Below are positions 13,936-27,722 of a DNA stretch of 64,000 bases, in pieces. The stretch's first letter is position 1. Every line of letters begins with the position of its first letter. The position numbers and the translations under genes are program-made. Source of the DNA: Dicaeum eximium. Lineage: Eukaryota > Chordata > Aves > Passeriformes > Dicaeidae. The notes under the pieces are model-generated. The model searched no databases. It saw nothing but the letters and a program-made list of their open reading frames with translations, and had not been told where the DNA came from. The stretch lies in the NCBI GenBank assembly GCA_013396995.1, contig VWZP01010350.1, forward strand, positions 120,806 through 184,805, in the 5' to 3' direction.

Positions 13936-16900
13936 AAAAGTTCAGGAATATTGATGTGTGCCTCAGTAAGAAGTGGAGCATGGACCTTTGACACTTTGCA
14001 TAACCTGACAGAACAGAGAGTGACAGATTAAAATCTCCCCAAGCAAGGAATGCCCTCCGGAAGGAAGGGATACAGGGCTGACAGCTATCAGCTGTCATGA
14101 ATTCCCACTTCCTTAACTACTGAACCCTGGTATCCTCCAAGTTTTCTCTCATACAGCCTTCAGCCTTAAACTTATCTCCTGCACCCCAGGTGTCCACAAG
14201 TCCTCTTCAAGTGCATTTTATCTTGTCAACTCCACCGCAAGTCCTTCTCTTTTCAGCTTGCTCAAGAGCAGTCATGGGCATCACTGATTTTCATTAATCC
14301 TCTGAGTTTTTGCTGGATTTAGGTTATTTTGCTATTGTAATTAATGCCTTCTTTTGTCCCAACACTCAAACAGAAGGTGAACAGGTAGCAACACCATGTG
14401 AATGCAAGCAGAGTACAGCTTGTTGTTTATTCAGTTTATACAGATACAAGGTGAGACTCACAGGTTCATCCATAGCAGGACCCAGTGTTTCTGTAACACC
14501 ATTTTCCATCTCTTTCCCCAGTGAAGCTGTAGGACCAAGGTACATGAGTAGTGGGTGACCTCAAACTTTTCCGGAGTAGTCAATGTGACTCTTTACTCTC
14601 ACTCACCTTAGCCTGAGAGGAAGATGAAAGGCAATTTGATGTAACTAATTTGATTTCAGTAGTTTTTTCCTTTAAGTGCCTTAAGAACACATCTCACAAC
14701 TGCTTGAGTTTACACTAGAATTCACAGTGATCAGAGATAGATGTTAAAACTGCGAGAAAAACAGAAATAATTTCCTAACCCTGGAGTACTGCTGTAATAG
14801 CCCTACTTAGTGTTCTTCATTGTCTTCTCTGTAGTATGGAAAATGTCTTGTAGAGCAAAGCACCAAGCATGTACTGAAGAGTTCATTTGAAATATTTATC
14901 TTCAATATCCAGGGTATCACTGGTGGTCAGCTGTCTAATGCAGAGGAAACCAAGAAAAGCCTTTTCATTACTTTCTGCTGAAGTGGTGACATAAAACATT
15001 ATGCAATACATAGAAAGAGAGGGAAATGCAAGCTTACACAGCATTGCAGTATTACGTTTTCCCCAGCACTTCAGGTAAGAAAAGTACATTTCCAGCTCTA
15101 GGGTCTACTTTTTTTGGAGGTTCCTGCAGCAACCTCACTCATGCATCTGGCTGAATTTGGAGGTTTCAATAACCTTCCTTTCCCCATTGATACTAGACAT
15201 GCCAGAATCATTCTAGAGACCCACTTTAAGCAAAGGAATCCCTTAAATGAAACAGGTGTTGAAGATAAATCATTTTACTCAACAATTTATATCCCTGTAG
15301 CCCTGACTGGAAAAGCTGTATCCAGCTGAAAACTAATAAAATGTTACATTCTTTTTATTGTATTACTTTATTGATCACTGTCTTATAGGATTATTAGTTA
15401 ATAAATCTGAAGGTTTCCCTATTAAAAGAGGATGCTGTGAAAAAAACATTTCTGTTCCCCTTAGACAGTGGAAATTTCAATTGAAACTCTGTTCCTTTCT
15501 TTAAAGTTCCTGTCTCTTCATGAGTTCTCAGTCTCAAGAGCTCATCTCCTTGGCCTGCTCAGAGCTGCTGCCAGTGCTTTAATTTCCTCTCACTACTGTA
15601 AACACAAACACAGAGCTTTTTAGCGAGAGAATCTTATTGTCTGTAAGCCATGGTCTCACCCTGTGAGGGTGTCCAGCACTGAAGGGCCAGTGTGCTTCTG
15701 AACAACCCAGTCTCACCCCAGCATGGCAGGAGTCCAGCACCGACTGGGAATACAGGAAAAGCCAAGATGAGCCCTGATGGGGAAGGTGGGTAGGACCATC
15801 ATGACCATGGCTGATCCCCCTCCACCTCTGCATCACACAGCTGCTGTGAGGGAGCACAACCCGAGGCACACAAGGCTGGCACAAGCAGACAAGCTGTGTC
15901 CTGCCACAGGGAACAGCCTGAAGAAGCCCCCACCAGGATCCAGTGCCTAAATGTGAGCCTGGTAGATGTGTGTTTAAGAGAGTTGCAGGCTACTCACAAG
16001 ATTTCCTTCCACAGTCCTGCTGGAGAAGCCAATGCTTTTCCAGCTAGACAAGGGGCATGACCTTACATTAGATCCCACCCAAAATTTCTTTGATTTGGCC
16101 TGTGTCATGAGCCTGGCCACTATGCTGTGCAGCAAAGCAGCAAAGGCTTTGATCTACTGCTTGCATGGGAAAGAATTTGAAGGCATTGAACTCTTTGTAT
16201 AAATGAAGTTTTCTTGGACCAGCCTGAAGGTTTGGTGGGCACAGTTCCTTCCCAGGGGGTTTTCTCTGATGTGAACCAGAACCATCCCAGCTCTAGCTCT
16301 AATAACCTAGCATATTTTACTTCCTTTTGCACTTTGACTTTTAACACAATCAGCTTTTTAGGTCCCAAAGCAGCACTTGTATCCCTGCTCAATAACCCAT
16401 GGGGCATTTTCAATAGATGAGGTGTCCTTGAGGAAGAGCAGACCATCCTGTTGCCCTCTGGGGTGTGTCTAATCTAGAAAAGCTTTAAATACCAGTTTTG
16501 AAACTCTTCTGCTGGGCTGGCTTTGGAGATGCTGAAACCATCTCACAGATACCTTAACTACTGCTACAAGTATGCATGAAAATTCTGCCTTATTTTCAGT
16601 GTCCTAGGAAAAAAGTACTTTTCATTCAATCAAGGACAGAAGAAACACAAAACAGATTCAAGTAAATGGGATAAACATAATATTGAAACTACAGACTTCA
16701 TGAAATTTGCACTGCGTTTCCAATTGTGTTTTTGAAATTTTAATTTGCATTTTTTAAAGTAATCTTTAATATTTTTAAAGATTAAAGGCTACTTTCAGTT
16801 TATTCTTTCTGTCTTTTAAAGGGGTTGGTGGACCTCCAGGGATTGTTATAAAAGTAAAGAGAGTATCAAAATTACTAAATTAAGGAAGCTTCACTACAGT

Positions 16901-19900
16901 GAAGTAGGAAAGGCTTAGTCCATTCCAGCTTTTGAAATAAGTAAGGATACTTCTGGTGAGATACAGGATAAAGTTTCTCCAAAGCTCTTTAACTTGAATT
17001 TGGAACTGAACTTTGATTGGAGAGGAAATTAAAGAATTGATCAACACATTTTCCTGTACCAATGGTAGTCTGAAACTTTGAGATCTCTGTACAAATCTTT
17101 AATCTCACAACAAGAGTATTTTAGTATTTTCAGAGGGGCTGAGGCAGATGAGGAAAGAAGCGTGCTTGGATCTTAGGTTTTCACATTGTTCAAATGAAAA
17201 AAGAACATGAACTATTTCTCTATTTATATTTATCATGTAAAATATATTTCTTTTACTATGTGACATCCTAAGATGCTTAGAAGGCGTGTGAAGGGAGTAC
17301 AGATAGTGAGGAGAGGTCAGGAAAGGCATCTAAAGGGATGAAAGCTGTCAAATGAACCAACTGCATGTGTTTTCCTCTGTGCAGTGAGTGCATATGCTAA
17401 GAAACCATGAAAAGAAAGAAAATCTTCCTGCAAGCTTTGCTTCTCGTATTTGGCTCCAAAGCCAGATTCAAACGTCGGCCAAAGAAAGTACATAAATTCT
17501 GGGGCCTGTTCAGTGGGAGGTAGTGATCCTTTTCAAAATCATAACTTCATAACAGAAAAACCATCACTCATGGAATGCACTCCTTTTGGTGATAAACATT
17601 CTTTCCTGCTCTTTTGTAAAGAAAGACAACTCAAGAGAGAGAGGCTTCAGCCCCACTGCACTCACATGCATGGAGCCATACCAGAAGTGGAACTCACAAC
17701 AGCTTCGTAGCTAAAGAGTAACACACTAGCCAAGGTTACCTTGATTTGGGTTATTGCTTGGCTGGAGCATCCTGATAGATTTGCATAAGTAAATTTAAAA
17801 TATTGTGTTTTATTTGTTTTGGAATTCCATATTGAATAAAATCAATTTCTCTAAAAGGAGTGCATTTTAGGAACTATTGTTTTAATCAGATAAGGTTTTT
17901 CTTGGCTAAGGCAATGTAATACAATAAGTATGGTAAAAATGTCTATCACTACCTATCCTGGTTAGTACCATTGCCACTGTATTTATTTAATTGTTCTTGC
18001 TACTTTATGGACTTTTCAGTAATGCTAGCAGTGAGAAAAATCACCACCCTGCTGCCAGGGTCAACATTCTTTATGAAAACTTGCTCGGCTTCTGTGAGTT
18101 AGTACTTGGCACATGTTTAGGAGTGTTTTTTCCCTGTCTTTACCCTCATGTTTTAACATTTCTATTCCAAAATCCTCCTAAGAAAAGCCATTTGCATTGT
18201 GTATCACCTATCTCAGAAAGTAACCTGAATTTTTTTAAAGAGGTGTGTGAACTGCAGGTTAATCAGCTGTAAAGATGGACCCAAGAGTTAGCTCTAGAGG
18301 AAGGTATGAAGAATTCACAAACCTTTCCAGCCAGCTCACACATGCTCACAAAATAGAAATGCTTTTGTGATTTTGGAATGTTTCACTTCATAAAATAAAT
18401 GGATTAGAGACTGGATTTAAAAAAAAATGCAATGCTGAAGTGTGAAGTGACAGCCTCTGTGCTGATGGCTGTTTGGAGAAGTCCGTGGGGATCAGCAGAT
18501 CACCTCTCTTCACACCTGCCTGCCCCTGAACGGCCTCCTGTGTGCTTGGTGGCATGCTGAACTGCTGAGAGTGCTTGAGCAAAGAGATCCCTTCTTCTGA
18601 TGGTCCAGCCTCAGCATGGTTATGCCTCAGCTGAGGCTTCCTGGACCTAGGGCACACCTCCAGACTGTGGCTGGACCTTCCCAGGACTGGTGCATACAAT
18701 TACTGAAGTCTAAATTCAGGCAGGGCAAGATGTTCCCTGGAGGAAAATCATCATCAGACTTTACATTCAGTGGAGCTAAAATGCTATATACAGCCAAGAA
18801 TTAGCTCCCCTATTGTTTCAGTTCCATGCTGGTACACATATTCATAGCTGTGGTATGTATGTACAGTGCTAGAGATAGACATATATGGTACATTATAGTT
18901 CTTTATGCTCACATGATTTGGATGAGTAGCTAACCTAAATACAGCCATGCTAGTTTGGCAGATAGTCATCTAATCTGTCTCAAAATACAATTTTGGTCTT
19001 ACAACTGCTTCAATAAAGTGGCATCTTCTGGCTCAATGAGCTCATCTTCTGTGGGTGCCTGGTGGCTTAGCTACTTACTTTAATGACTGGAGTTCATTTT
19101 TGCCAATCATGCTATTGACAGTTCTTCCTGCACTCTGAAGAAGAAATAATTCTGTAGAAGTAGCCTTTTGGGAAGATCTTTGTAGCTAGCTCAGTAATTT
19201 TTAGGTAAATTCACAAGTGATTGGAAACCCCTCCACACACCTCATTATCTCTGCAGGTTCAGCTTCCTAATGCAAAAAAAACCCCAAAACTGTTATTTCT
19301 TGCACATGGATCATATGTAAGAAAAAATCCAAATCAGAACAATATTACAAATGTTGTAATAAATTATTCACACAAGTAAATTACTTATATTCTTGTTCTC
19401 TTCAATGACATTTTCATTTGAGAAACTACTCCTTGGCAGGAATGAAATGATCACAACCTGTCCTTTGGCTAAAACACCTACAGAACTGCTTTGTGCCCTG
19501 CTGTGGGCACCATGAACAACATTTTAAACAGTGCTGAAAGGAGTGGAGAACGCTGCTCCATAATTCATAGGTGTGCTTGCCACAAGTGACAGTGGTAAGC
19601 AATTTCTGAGCAAAGAGATGTCTTCTTGACATCTTGAGATGAGCTTCAAACACAATGAGCAGTCACCTCACACCTGCAGAACAACATACATTGTTTCAAT
19701 AATCAGAAAGGACAAAGAAAATAACCTTTCTTATACTAAAGCACAGAACACTTGACAGAACATCTCCATGAGTTACCATCCCTGAATTGTTCCCTGACCT
19801 CACAGTATGCACTGTGTTCCCATCTTTATTTTGCATTGTCAAAACAATTTCAAAGCAATTTCAACTGAGCAATAACATTTGACCAAATGTAGAACTTAGT

Positions 19901-20153
19901 GGATGAAGTCTGATCTTCACATATGCTGCAAGAAATTGCTGAAGACATTGTAAACACATTTTGGGCCAAAATGATACACGGAAATATAAGCAATAAAAGC
20001 ACAAACCTACAATATATGGAAATCTTTTATCATAAGGGATAGGGGTACATCCTAATTAGATAAAATGAAGAAGGCAGATAGAAAAAGTGGGCCAGTAATG
20101 ATGTTAATGCACATATAATCCAGGTGATAGCATGACAGAGATGGACCAAGAAA

Positions 20154-20192
20154 CAGATAAATACCTAGAAATGCAGATAAATACCTAGAAAT
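20154..20192. repeat. 19-nt direct tandem duplication
   Basis: CAGATAAATACCTAGAAAT occurs twice without mismatch at 20154-20172 and 20174-20192, which suggests a recent slippage duplication. Confidence 0.9.
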
Positions 20193-21703
20193 CACTCTTG
20201 TGCAACCATGTTTGTGAGGTTCCCATGGAGACTTGTGTTTCCCCTGTTAAGAGTCACTGCTCAGTGCTCCTGCAGACATCAAAAACACCTTTTACAGACA
20301 GGCATACAAACACTCAATCAAACACCTTTGGTAATAAGTCAAGCATATTAACATGCCAGTGGTAGCTGCCTTCAGTAGCCTGCTCTTAGTTCAATAATAA
20401 GGCCCTGTGGGAGAGGTAGGCATCCTCAGAGTTTGGACATTTAAATTCTGAGTCCTCTGGATGTCTTGTTCACAGATGAGTGCAATAAATAGAGAGCTAT
20501 TTCTGTTTCAGTAGGTTTTGGTCAGGCTCCTGACATGCTGCATACTGCATGAACAATAATTCTAACTGAAAATCATGAACACTTAGTTTAACTAAATCTT
20601 TGCTCCTTCAAAACCTATTTTCAGTCACCTGGCCCATGGAATGTAAAGGAGTTGTTTGGATATGAGTCTCCTACAAAAGCTAAGGGATTTTTGTTGATCA
20701 CAGTAAAAGCCCTCAAGAACATGTATGCAGAGAGGATGGGATACTGCAGAAGGCAGCAGTTTAATTAAGGTTCTTTTCCAGATGCTTTCATTCTGCTCTG
20801 GTTGATTGGTCTACCTTGTCTGTATGTTCCCATTTTGAACATCAGTTTATATAGTTGCTTTCTTCTCATTCCCTATTACTGTTCACAATATTTTTCACTA
20901 GCTTTGAGTCAAATTTCTTTCCTCCTTGTCATTAATTGAATAAACAGACTTCTTTAAGGTTCTATCTCTCTATCCAAACTTTGTACAAAATGTGATTTGA
21001 GAGACAGATTAATTAGTACCTTCTGCAACAATGGAAATAGTAGCATTGGGTAAAGCTCTATGATGGAAACAGAGACTTTTGACTTGGGTTCTTTTAACTG
21101 CTATTTCACTCTCTGAGCAAAAGTTTGATTGTCACTTTTGGTAGATATCAAAACAGAATAAAAGTAAGAAAAAAATAACCTCTATTCCAGGACTATAAAA
21201 ATTGACAGAAGATTCATCCATGAGCAGCTTGTTTTTGTAGGCAAAATTCACATAGATGAGCTCTTAACTTAAATTCACAGGGTCTGCTTATTGCTTTAAG
21301 CCACAATTTACATTAGTTATTATTGGTGCCAGGTGCCTAGAGAGAAAATGGAACTTCTCCCTCATGATTGTTTTAGAGGCAGAATAACAGACTAGGAACA
21401 AACCACTCTAACTCTACTGCCACAGAGGTTCTGGGTTTTTGGAGGAATAACTTTGGAGCAGTTAACATAGTTATCCACAGTGGAAAAAGAAACATACTCA
21501 TAAACCCAAAAAGCCAGGGCAGCTTTCCTAGTCTCAACGGGTGGTAGCAGGAGGTGGCTCTAAAAGGAAGTAAAATGCTTTAGTTTATTGCAAGAGTCCT
21601 TTTAATTTCGTGCTAAACTGGGATGGAGATGTATACCTAACTGAGGCTGCAGGGATCTACATTTAGAACAATCTTTAATGAAAGGAAACCAAATCCCAAG
21701 CTC

Positions 21704-21750
21704 GGTGAAGTCAATGGCAACATTCCCACTGACTTCAGTGGGAATAGGAG
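21704..21750. repeat. Relic of an old palindromic interspersed repeat
   Basis: GAAGTCAATGG (21707-21717) faces CCACTGACTTC (21726-21736), an inverted pair with one mismatch around an 8-nt spacer. This core is typical of old palindromic elements in bird and reptile genomes. Confidence 0.55.
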
Positions 21751-24700
21751 GTAGCCCAAAGTCATTAGAGAATTACTAAGAAGCTAAATTTATTTAAATG
21801 CAGATATTACAAACTTCTGTTTGAGATGGCTTTTCATAGAAGAGATTCCGGTAATAGTAAGAGCTGACTTTGATATTTCCATTCTAGCAAAAGTATTAGA
21901 CAGCTACTCAACTTAGCTCAAAATGTGCTTAAGTCATTAAAAAACCAGGATACCACACCCAGTTTATAAAGCACAGATTCTTAATGAAGCCACTCTTTAA
22001 AGAGCTCAGACTGAATTTCACAGAGAAGACTAGTTGCTAGAAAGTACAGGCGTGAATCTAGAGAGGTTTTTCTGCAAAATGTGCCTTTAAAAATCAGAAG
22101 ACAGTAGTTTGTTGTTGCTGTTTCCACACAACTCAGTGTGTTGCTCTTGCTGCTGGCTTTGCAAGTTGGATGTAAACAATGGGGAAAGATTCAAAGCTTC
22201 TAATTAGTAGTCTACTGTTAAGATTAAAAGCAGCAAAAGTTCAGTGTTCTGTGCCCCTGAAAGGATGGACAGCTTAGTCCCTCACTCTTTCCAGAGGTGT
22301 AAAAGGCACAGTATGTGCTGTAGCTTGCCTGGAGCACCCATTTTCAGTTTGACACATAAGTCTGCTGGTGGTGAACCACCATCAGTGATGACTGACAAAT
22401 AGTCCATAAATAGTTCAATAGATAGCAATGCTCTCTCAAAAGTAGGACTGCTTCCTGAAAAGATGTCACCAGGACGTCTGTGCAACCGCCAGAAACAACT
22501 CCTTTCTGGGCTTCAGGGTTTTTGCTTAGCTTTTCAATTTTTCATATATTTCCCCAGCCAAAGTATAGATTAAAGTAATTTCAGGACTGCAATTTGAGGG
22601 ATGCCATAACACTAAATTACACCCACTTAAATAATTACATCTCTTTAGCTACAAATGATAAAATAAACGTATCATGTTTAGTGTGCACACTTTGCATGAA
22701 GTCATACAGCAGTTTACATGCAGAGCCTTTCCCAAAGTAGCAGAGGGAAAAACGTCCTTCTGGGAATCTTTACTATTACACTAACATATTTTATTGTGGG
22801 AAACAATAATTCAAATGAGCCAAAGGTTATGGTAGAAAAATAAATGTAGTCAAAAGGGAATAAAAGCTACATCTACAAGGACAAATTTCAACCTGCATAC
22901 TTTATTCTCATTCTTAACATCAATTAATTGTTTAGAGAAACATGACACTTAAATTATTGTCTTGTTCTGTTAGCTCAATGAACTTCTCTTTGTATGCTTA
23001 CCCTCTCAGAACATATACAGCTAATGAAACTTTATTTTTAGTGTCCTTATTCAAGTGGGCTACAACAAAACAGAAAACATGTGAGATAAGGGCAAAGTGG
23101 ACACTGAAGCAGGGGGTAAGAAAGAGAACAATTCTGCAGCCAAAAAAAGCCCACTCTACACCAGGCAGTGAGGACTTCCTCACACTTTATTGTTTGGCCC
23201 AAGGATAAGAAAGAATATTTTTACTCTTATGAGAACTAACCAAAACACCCTCAGAAGTTCCACCTGCTCCTGTTCTAATCCACAACACAGAATATGCTTG
23301 TCCCTGGCTCTCCTGTGTGTCCAGTCCATGGAAGATACCAGCTGTAGTTTTATTTATCCCTGAAGCCAGAGCTCTTTTGTTCATCTTGTTCTTGCTCACA
23401 CTGGCAGTTGCCTGCCCAGAAGGTGGCTATGCACATCATCACAAATAAAATCACAAAAACAAATCTCTTGCTCCTCCCTGGCTGCTGCACACCCGTCTGA
23501 TTTGTAAAACATATTTGAAGATATCTCAGAAAACAAAGGGAAGAGAACACTGGAAGAGTATTGATTGTTTGATCCTCGGGAACAGTTCACTCCCCTGGCA
23601 TATTGCAGTGCAAGAGATATATCACAGTCTAAACATGGCTCTGAATTTGGATCTGAATTCCAATTGGGCCAAAATCTAGTTTACATAAGTATTTGTGTTG
23701 GGTCATTTTAGTGATAGACTATTTTGCTGAAATTTAGGAGTAAAACTTGAGTCCCTTTCCTCAAAACTGCCTTTGGCTTTTACAGTGCTAGTCTGGAGCA
23801 ACATCCTGATTTAGGACCTATAGCCCCAGGTAACTGACTGAAACCTGTGCCAATCCACAGGGCCCATTATGCCAGATTTTCTCTGAGCATATCTCCAGGA
23901 TCAGGCCATGCACAAAACCAGCTGCAGCAGTGTGCTTCTGTCTTTTCTCCTATGCTTAGATCAGCAAGGGTTTGAGAAAGACACAGCTCTGTTCCTTGCC
24001 TGGAGGGGGATGACAAATCAAAGCAGACGTGAGAAAACTGAAATTTGGGGGCACTAGGGGTAGCTTCAATTTACATGTTGCTTAAACGCATGCTGGTTAA
24101 TTATCATGGGGAGAGTGAGAGAGGGATCAGGCATGGCCATGTGGCTCAGTGGTTACACACTGCCCCAGGAGGTAGGGGTGCAGTGCCACAGCAAGCAGGG
24201 CATGGCTATTAACAGCAGCTGTGGAGCTGACAGGACTATCCGACACCATCAGCAGCTGACAGGGCACTGGAGAATACATTTCATCCTGGGAATAACCACA
24301 TGGCCATGTTTCCCAAACCAAGTGAACAAACAATAAGAACAAAAAAAGACTAAATGTTTCCCTTTGTCCCCCTTCCACAAGGTTTTAAACTCTTGGATTT
24401 GAAAAAGAAAAGATAAAGCAATTTGTTCTGAAGAAGAATGAAAAAGGCTTCTGAATAATTCAGCCCAACTCTGCTGAATATCCTGGAGACTAAAGTTCTC
24501 TGCAGGAATGGGCAGGAGAAGAAGGGACACATCTACCAAACCAAGCAGACTGCAGGTGAACATGCCTAAAATTGCCACTGGCATGCCTTCCCAGGAAAAT
24601 GGTGGAATGCCCAAACCACGGACACAGAGCGCAGTGATGCTGACTCAGCACAAAAGTCTTTGTGGTGCACGAGCAAGGTGACATCCTCTGAAAATACCTC

Positions 24701-27593
24701 CCCTGAGGATCATAATGGAACTTGGGCAGCAGAGGAGCCCAGGAGCTGGCAGCCAGCAGGGTTTCAGGCATTGGTGATACTGGATTCAAGGAAGCAGGTC
24801 TTTGCAGCACTGATGTTCTGCAGCCAATTAAAACATCATCTAAAAGCATGGTCTTAAAGAAAATGTCATGAATGCCTAAAGAATAGTTAACACATGATTT
24901 TAAAGAAGATTGTGTTGTAGTTATAAAAATCTATATTTTCCACATAATTCAGTGCATCTTATCTGTTGTCCTCAGTGAACTTCACAGAGTCCTTCTGTGA
25001 TTAACAGCATCTCCAGATACAGGGAAGTTATTATTATATTTTGTGATTGGTGAACAAGGAGCAGAGAAATATTCATCACAAATTTTTTTTATGCAGTTCA
25101 TCACCAGCAAAGGGATATACTGAACCCTTATTTTAACAATAGCATGACTGTGTTTCTACAGGTAGTATCCCTCAAGAATCATCATTAGTTACATTTTTAG
25201 ATTCATTACTTCAGTCAGCTTAATCCCATTATATTTACTGTAAAAAATTGTCTTGGATAGTATCTAGACACCCTCCAGACCTCACACAGGTTTGCTTCTG
25301 CTGTGAGTCAGGGATATAGATACTATAGGCATGAACACAACTGGAAACAGAAGCCAGAGGAAATATATCCCAGCATCAGAAAACATACTGCATGTGTTTC
25401 AAATCTTATCTTTGTTATGAAGCCAGTCTACTGTCCCTCACATACACATTAGTTTGGTCTAAAAGTCAGCAAAGTGAAGAGATGTGCAGCTGCCAGCATT
25501 CCTGACAGGGTCCCAGCCATGCCAGGATTGCCTGACTTCCTGCATAATAACCTTCCCAGACTGCTGCCAGGAAGTTCAGCATTAGCACACTGCTATGGAG
25601 AGTTTGTACAGCTATGACTGTGTGGAAAAGAAATGGGAGAGCCAATGAGATCAATGTGTCTTTCCCCTATGACATGTTGTGTCCCTTAGGAAGTCAGTCG
25701 TGGAATTGTGCAGCACACAGGGTAGCTTCCCCTGGAGCACGTTTTCCTTTCAATTTCTAGACATAGTTCACAATGTCCTTAAAACACCTTTCACAAAGAC
25801 ATATGCAGAATATCTGGAGGTGATAGGTAATACGTATTTGGGATAATTCCTCCTATATCATGCCTCGCTTCTTCATTCTCTTTGAACCAAAGATACCCAT
25901 CTTTGGGTTGGAGCTCCATATAAGGTTGGAGCTCAGCAGACACATTTTGCTGTGATCTGATTTTAAAATTTCCTCTGAGCTGCTCAGGTACTAGCTGCTG
26001 TTCATATCAGAGTTCATGATCCATTAGTAGGGGCAATTGCAGAGTTTTCTGGTCCTTTCCTAGTCACTTCTGGGAGGCTGGGCTTAGATTTTTGCTGAGA
26101 TTTTTTCTTAGATTTTTTAGAGGGTTCTCTCCAGCAGCTTATTCTGATTCTGCAAAGGGATGAAGGATGTCCCAGACTATTTTGAATCCTGTCCCACTGC
26201 TCTAAACTTTGATGGTCCTATCATCATGGACACTATGGGGACATGGTGCACAGCATCCATGCAAGTCTCATCATGCTTGAAATATGGCCTCACTTGTCTT
26301 CCTTGGTTTCCCATAGTTAAGAGCACGTATTCTGAGCCTGACACCTTAGACTTCCTAAGAGAGTTTTAAAGGAAGGTGAAATCTAAATTTACAGCTAAAC
26401 AACAGATACTCTGTGACACATACCACCTCCTTCCTTCATGTACTCATGAAGATGCTTAAACACTTGTCTACAGGAGGATCTACAAAATGTACCTTGAAAA
26501 GGCATTAACACTGCTTAGAATTAGAGGAATTCTAAGTAGGCATAAAATTGAAACAGATTTGAGAAACCACTTTTGAAGCAGATTTTTACAACTCAACTTG
26601 AAATGTGGTATAGGACTTTGCTTTATATTAATTTGTGAGGGCTTGGTGCATGCAGCCTGTGCCTGTTTTCACCTGTCTATTCACTGAATCCCTATTGCTT
26701 GGTAATAAGAACCACAACATTTTATGCTTACAAACATTGCAAGTCTTGAGATAATTTCCTTCCAAATTCCCTGAACCCTCATCTAAAATGGTTTGGTTGT
26801 TATCAAATGCAGTATTTATTGACTTTTTCTTTCTTTGCAATCTACATTCAAAATCACACCACCCAGCACATCTAGCAAGGTAAAGAAAAGATCTAGTTCT
26901 GTGCATGGATTGTTGTACAACCCAAACAGTTCTCTGTTTTGTGAAGGTCATTTAAAAAAGAGGAGTGAAAATGAGAAGTAAAAACACAAAGAAACTACAG
27001 GATGTGATTCATAAAAATCCCACATCTCCTCTATATGCCCATACAGTCTTCTTTGAAAAAATAAATAAAAGGTTTTGTTGTTTAGTAATGTTCCAGTAAG
27101 TAACACACATGCCAGAGAACAAGCAAGCTCAAAACAATAAGCTAAAATTAGAAGAGGCAGATTCAGCATCTGAAGTCACAAATACACACACATGAACTTT
27201 ATAATGTGAATGCATCTGGAAGAAATCTAGTCACATGGACAGTCTGGGTGCTGGCATCAGGACTGTAGCTCTGAAGATTTTTCCGTCAGCTACAAGCTCT
27301 TCATGGATCCTCAAACAACACTTTTAAACCTATCTGTGAAAAGAGGCAATGACTGGCCTGCTTCTGTGGCTTTGGAGAATATAAAACCCAGGGTGTTTAC
27401 AAGGATCTTGGATTTTTGTGTCGAGTGCCACTGAAGTAAAATTATTTCCTCAAACCACTCAGCTGTAAAAAGTGCTCAAAACTAATTCACTTTGAGCCAT
27501 TTTGCTATTCAGAGTAGGTCTATTTCCGAATGAAATGCAAGACAAAGAGACATGGTGTACACTAGTACTGACATTTGTCAGCACTTCAGTATC

Positions 27594-27651
27594 AATAAAA
27601 CTTTTTTCTCACAGATTTTTCTCCTAACTAAAAAAAAAAAAAAAAAAAAAA
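27594..27651 (+). other. AATAAA plus A-tract, possible retrocopy or transcript end
   Basis: AATAAA at 27594-27599 is followed 30 nt later by a run of 22 A (27630-27651) that reaches the assembly gap. The spacing is that of a polyadenylated 3' end. It could be a processed retrocopy tail or just a poly(A) simple repeat with a chance AATAAA upstream. Confidence 0.4.
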
Positions 27652-27722
27652 NNNNNNNNNNNNNNNNNNNNNNNNNNNNNNNNNNNNNNNNNNNNNNNNN
27701 NNNNNNNNNNNNNNNNNNNNNN
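27652..27722. other. Assembly gap (71 N)
   Basis: A run of N directly after a homopolymer of A. The gap is probably caused by failure to read through the A-tract, and its real length is unknown. Confidence 0.99.

Larger units (their letters stand above)
13936..27593. other. HDAC9 3'-flanking DNA, no gene seen
   Basis: Unique-looking AT-rich DNA with short open frames only. It holds a perfect 10-bp hairpin at 16760-16784, a 19-nt tandem duplication at 20154-20192 and an old palindromic relic at 21704-21750. No exon of a known gene, RNA gene or LTR element is recognised. Confidence 0.65.
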
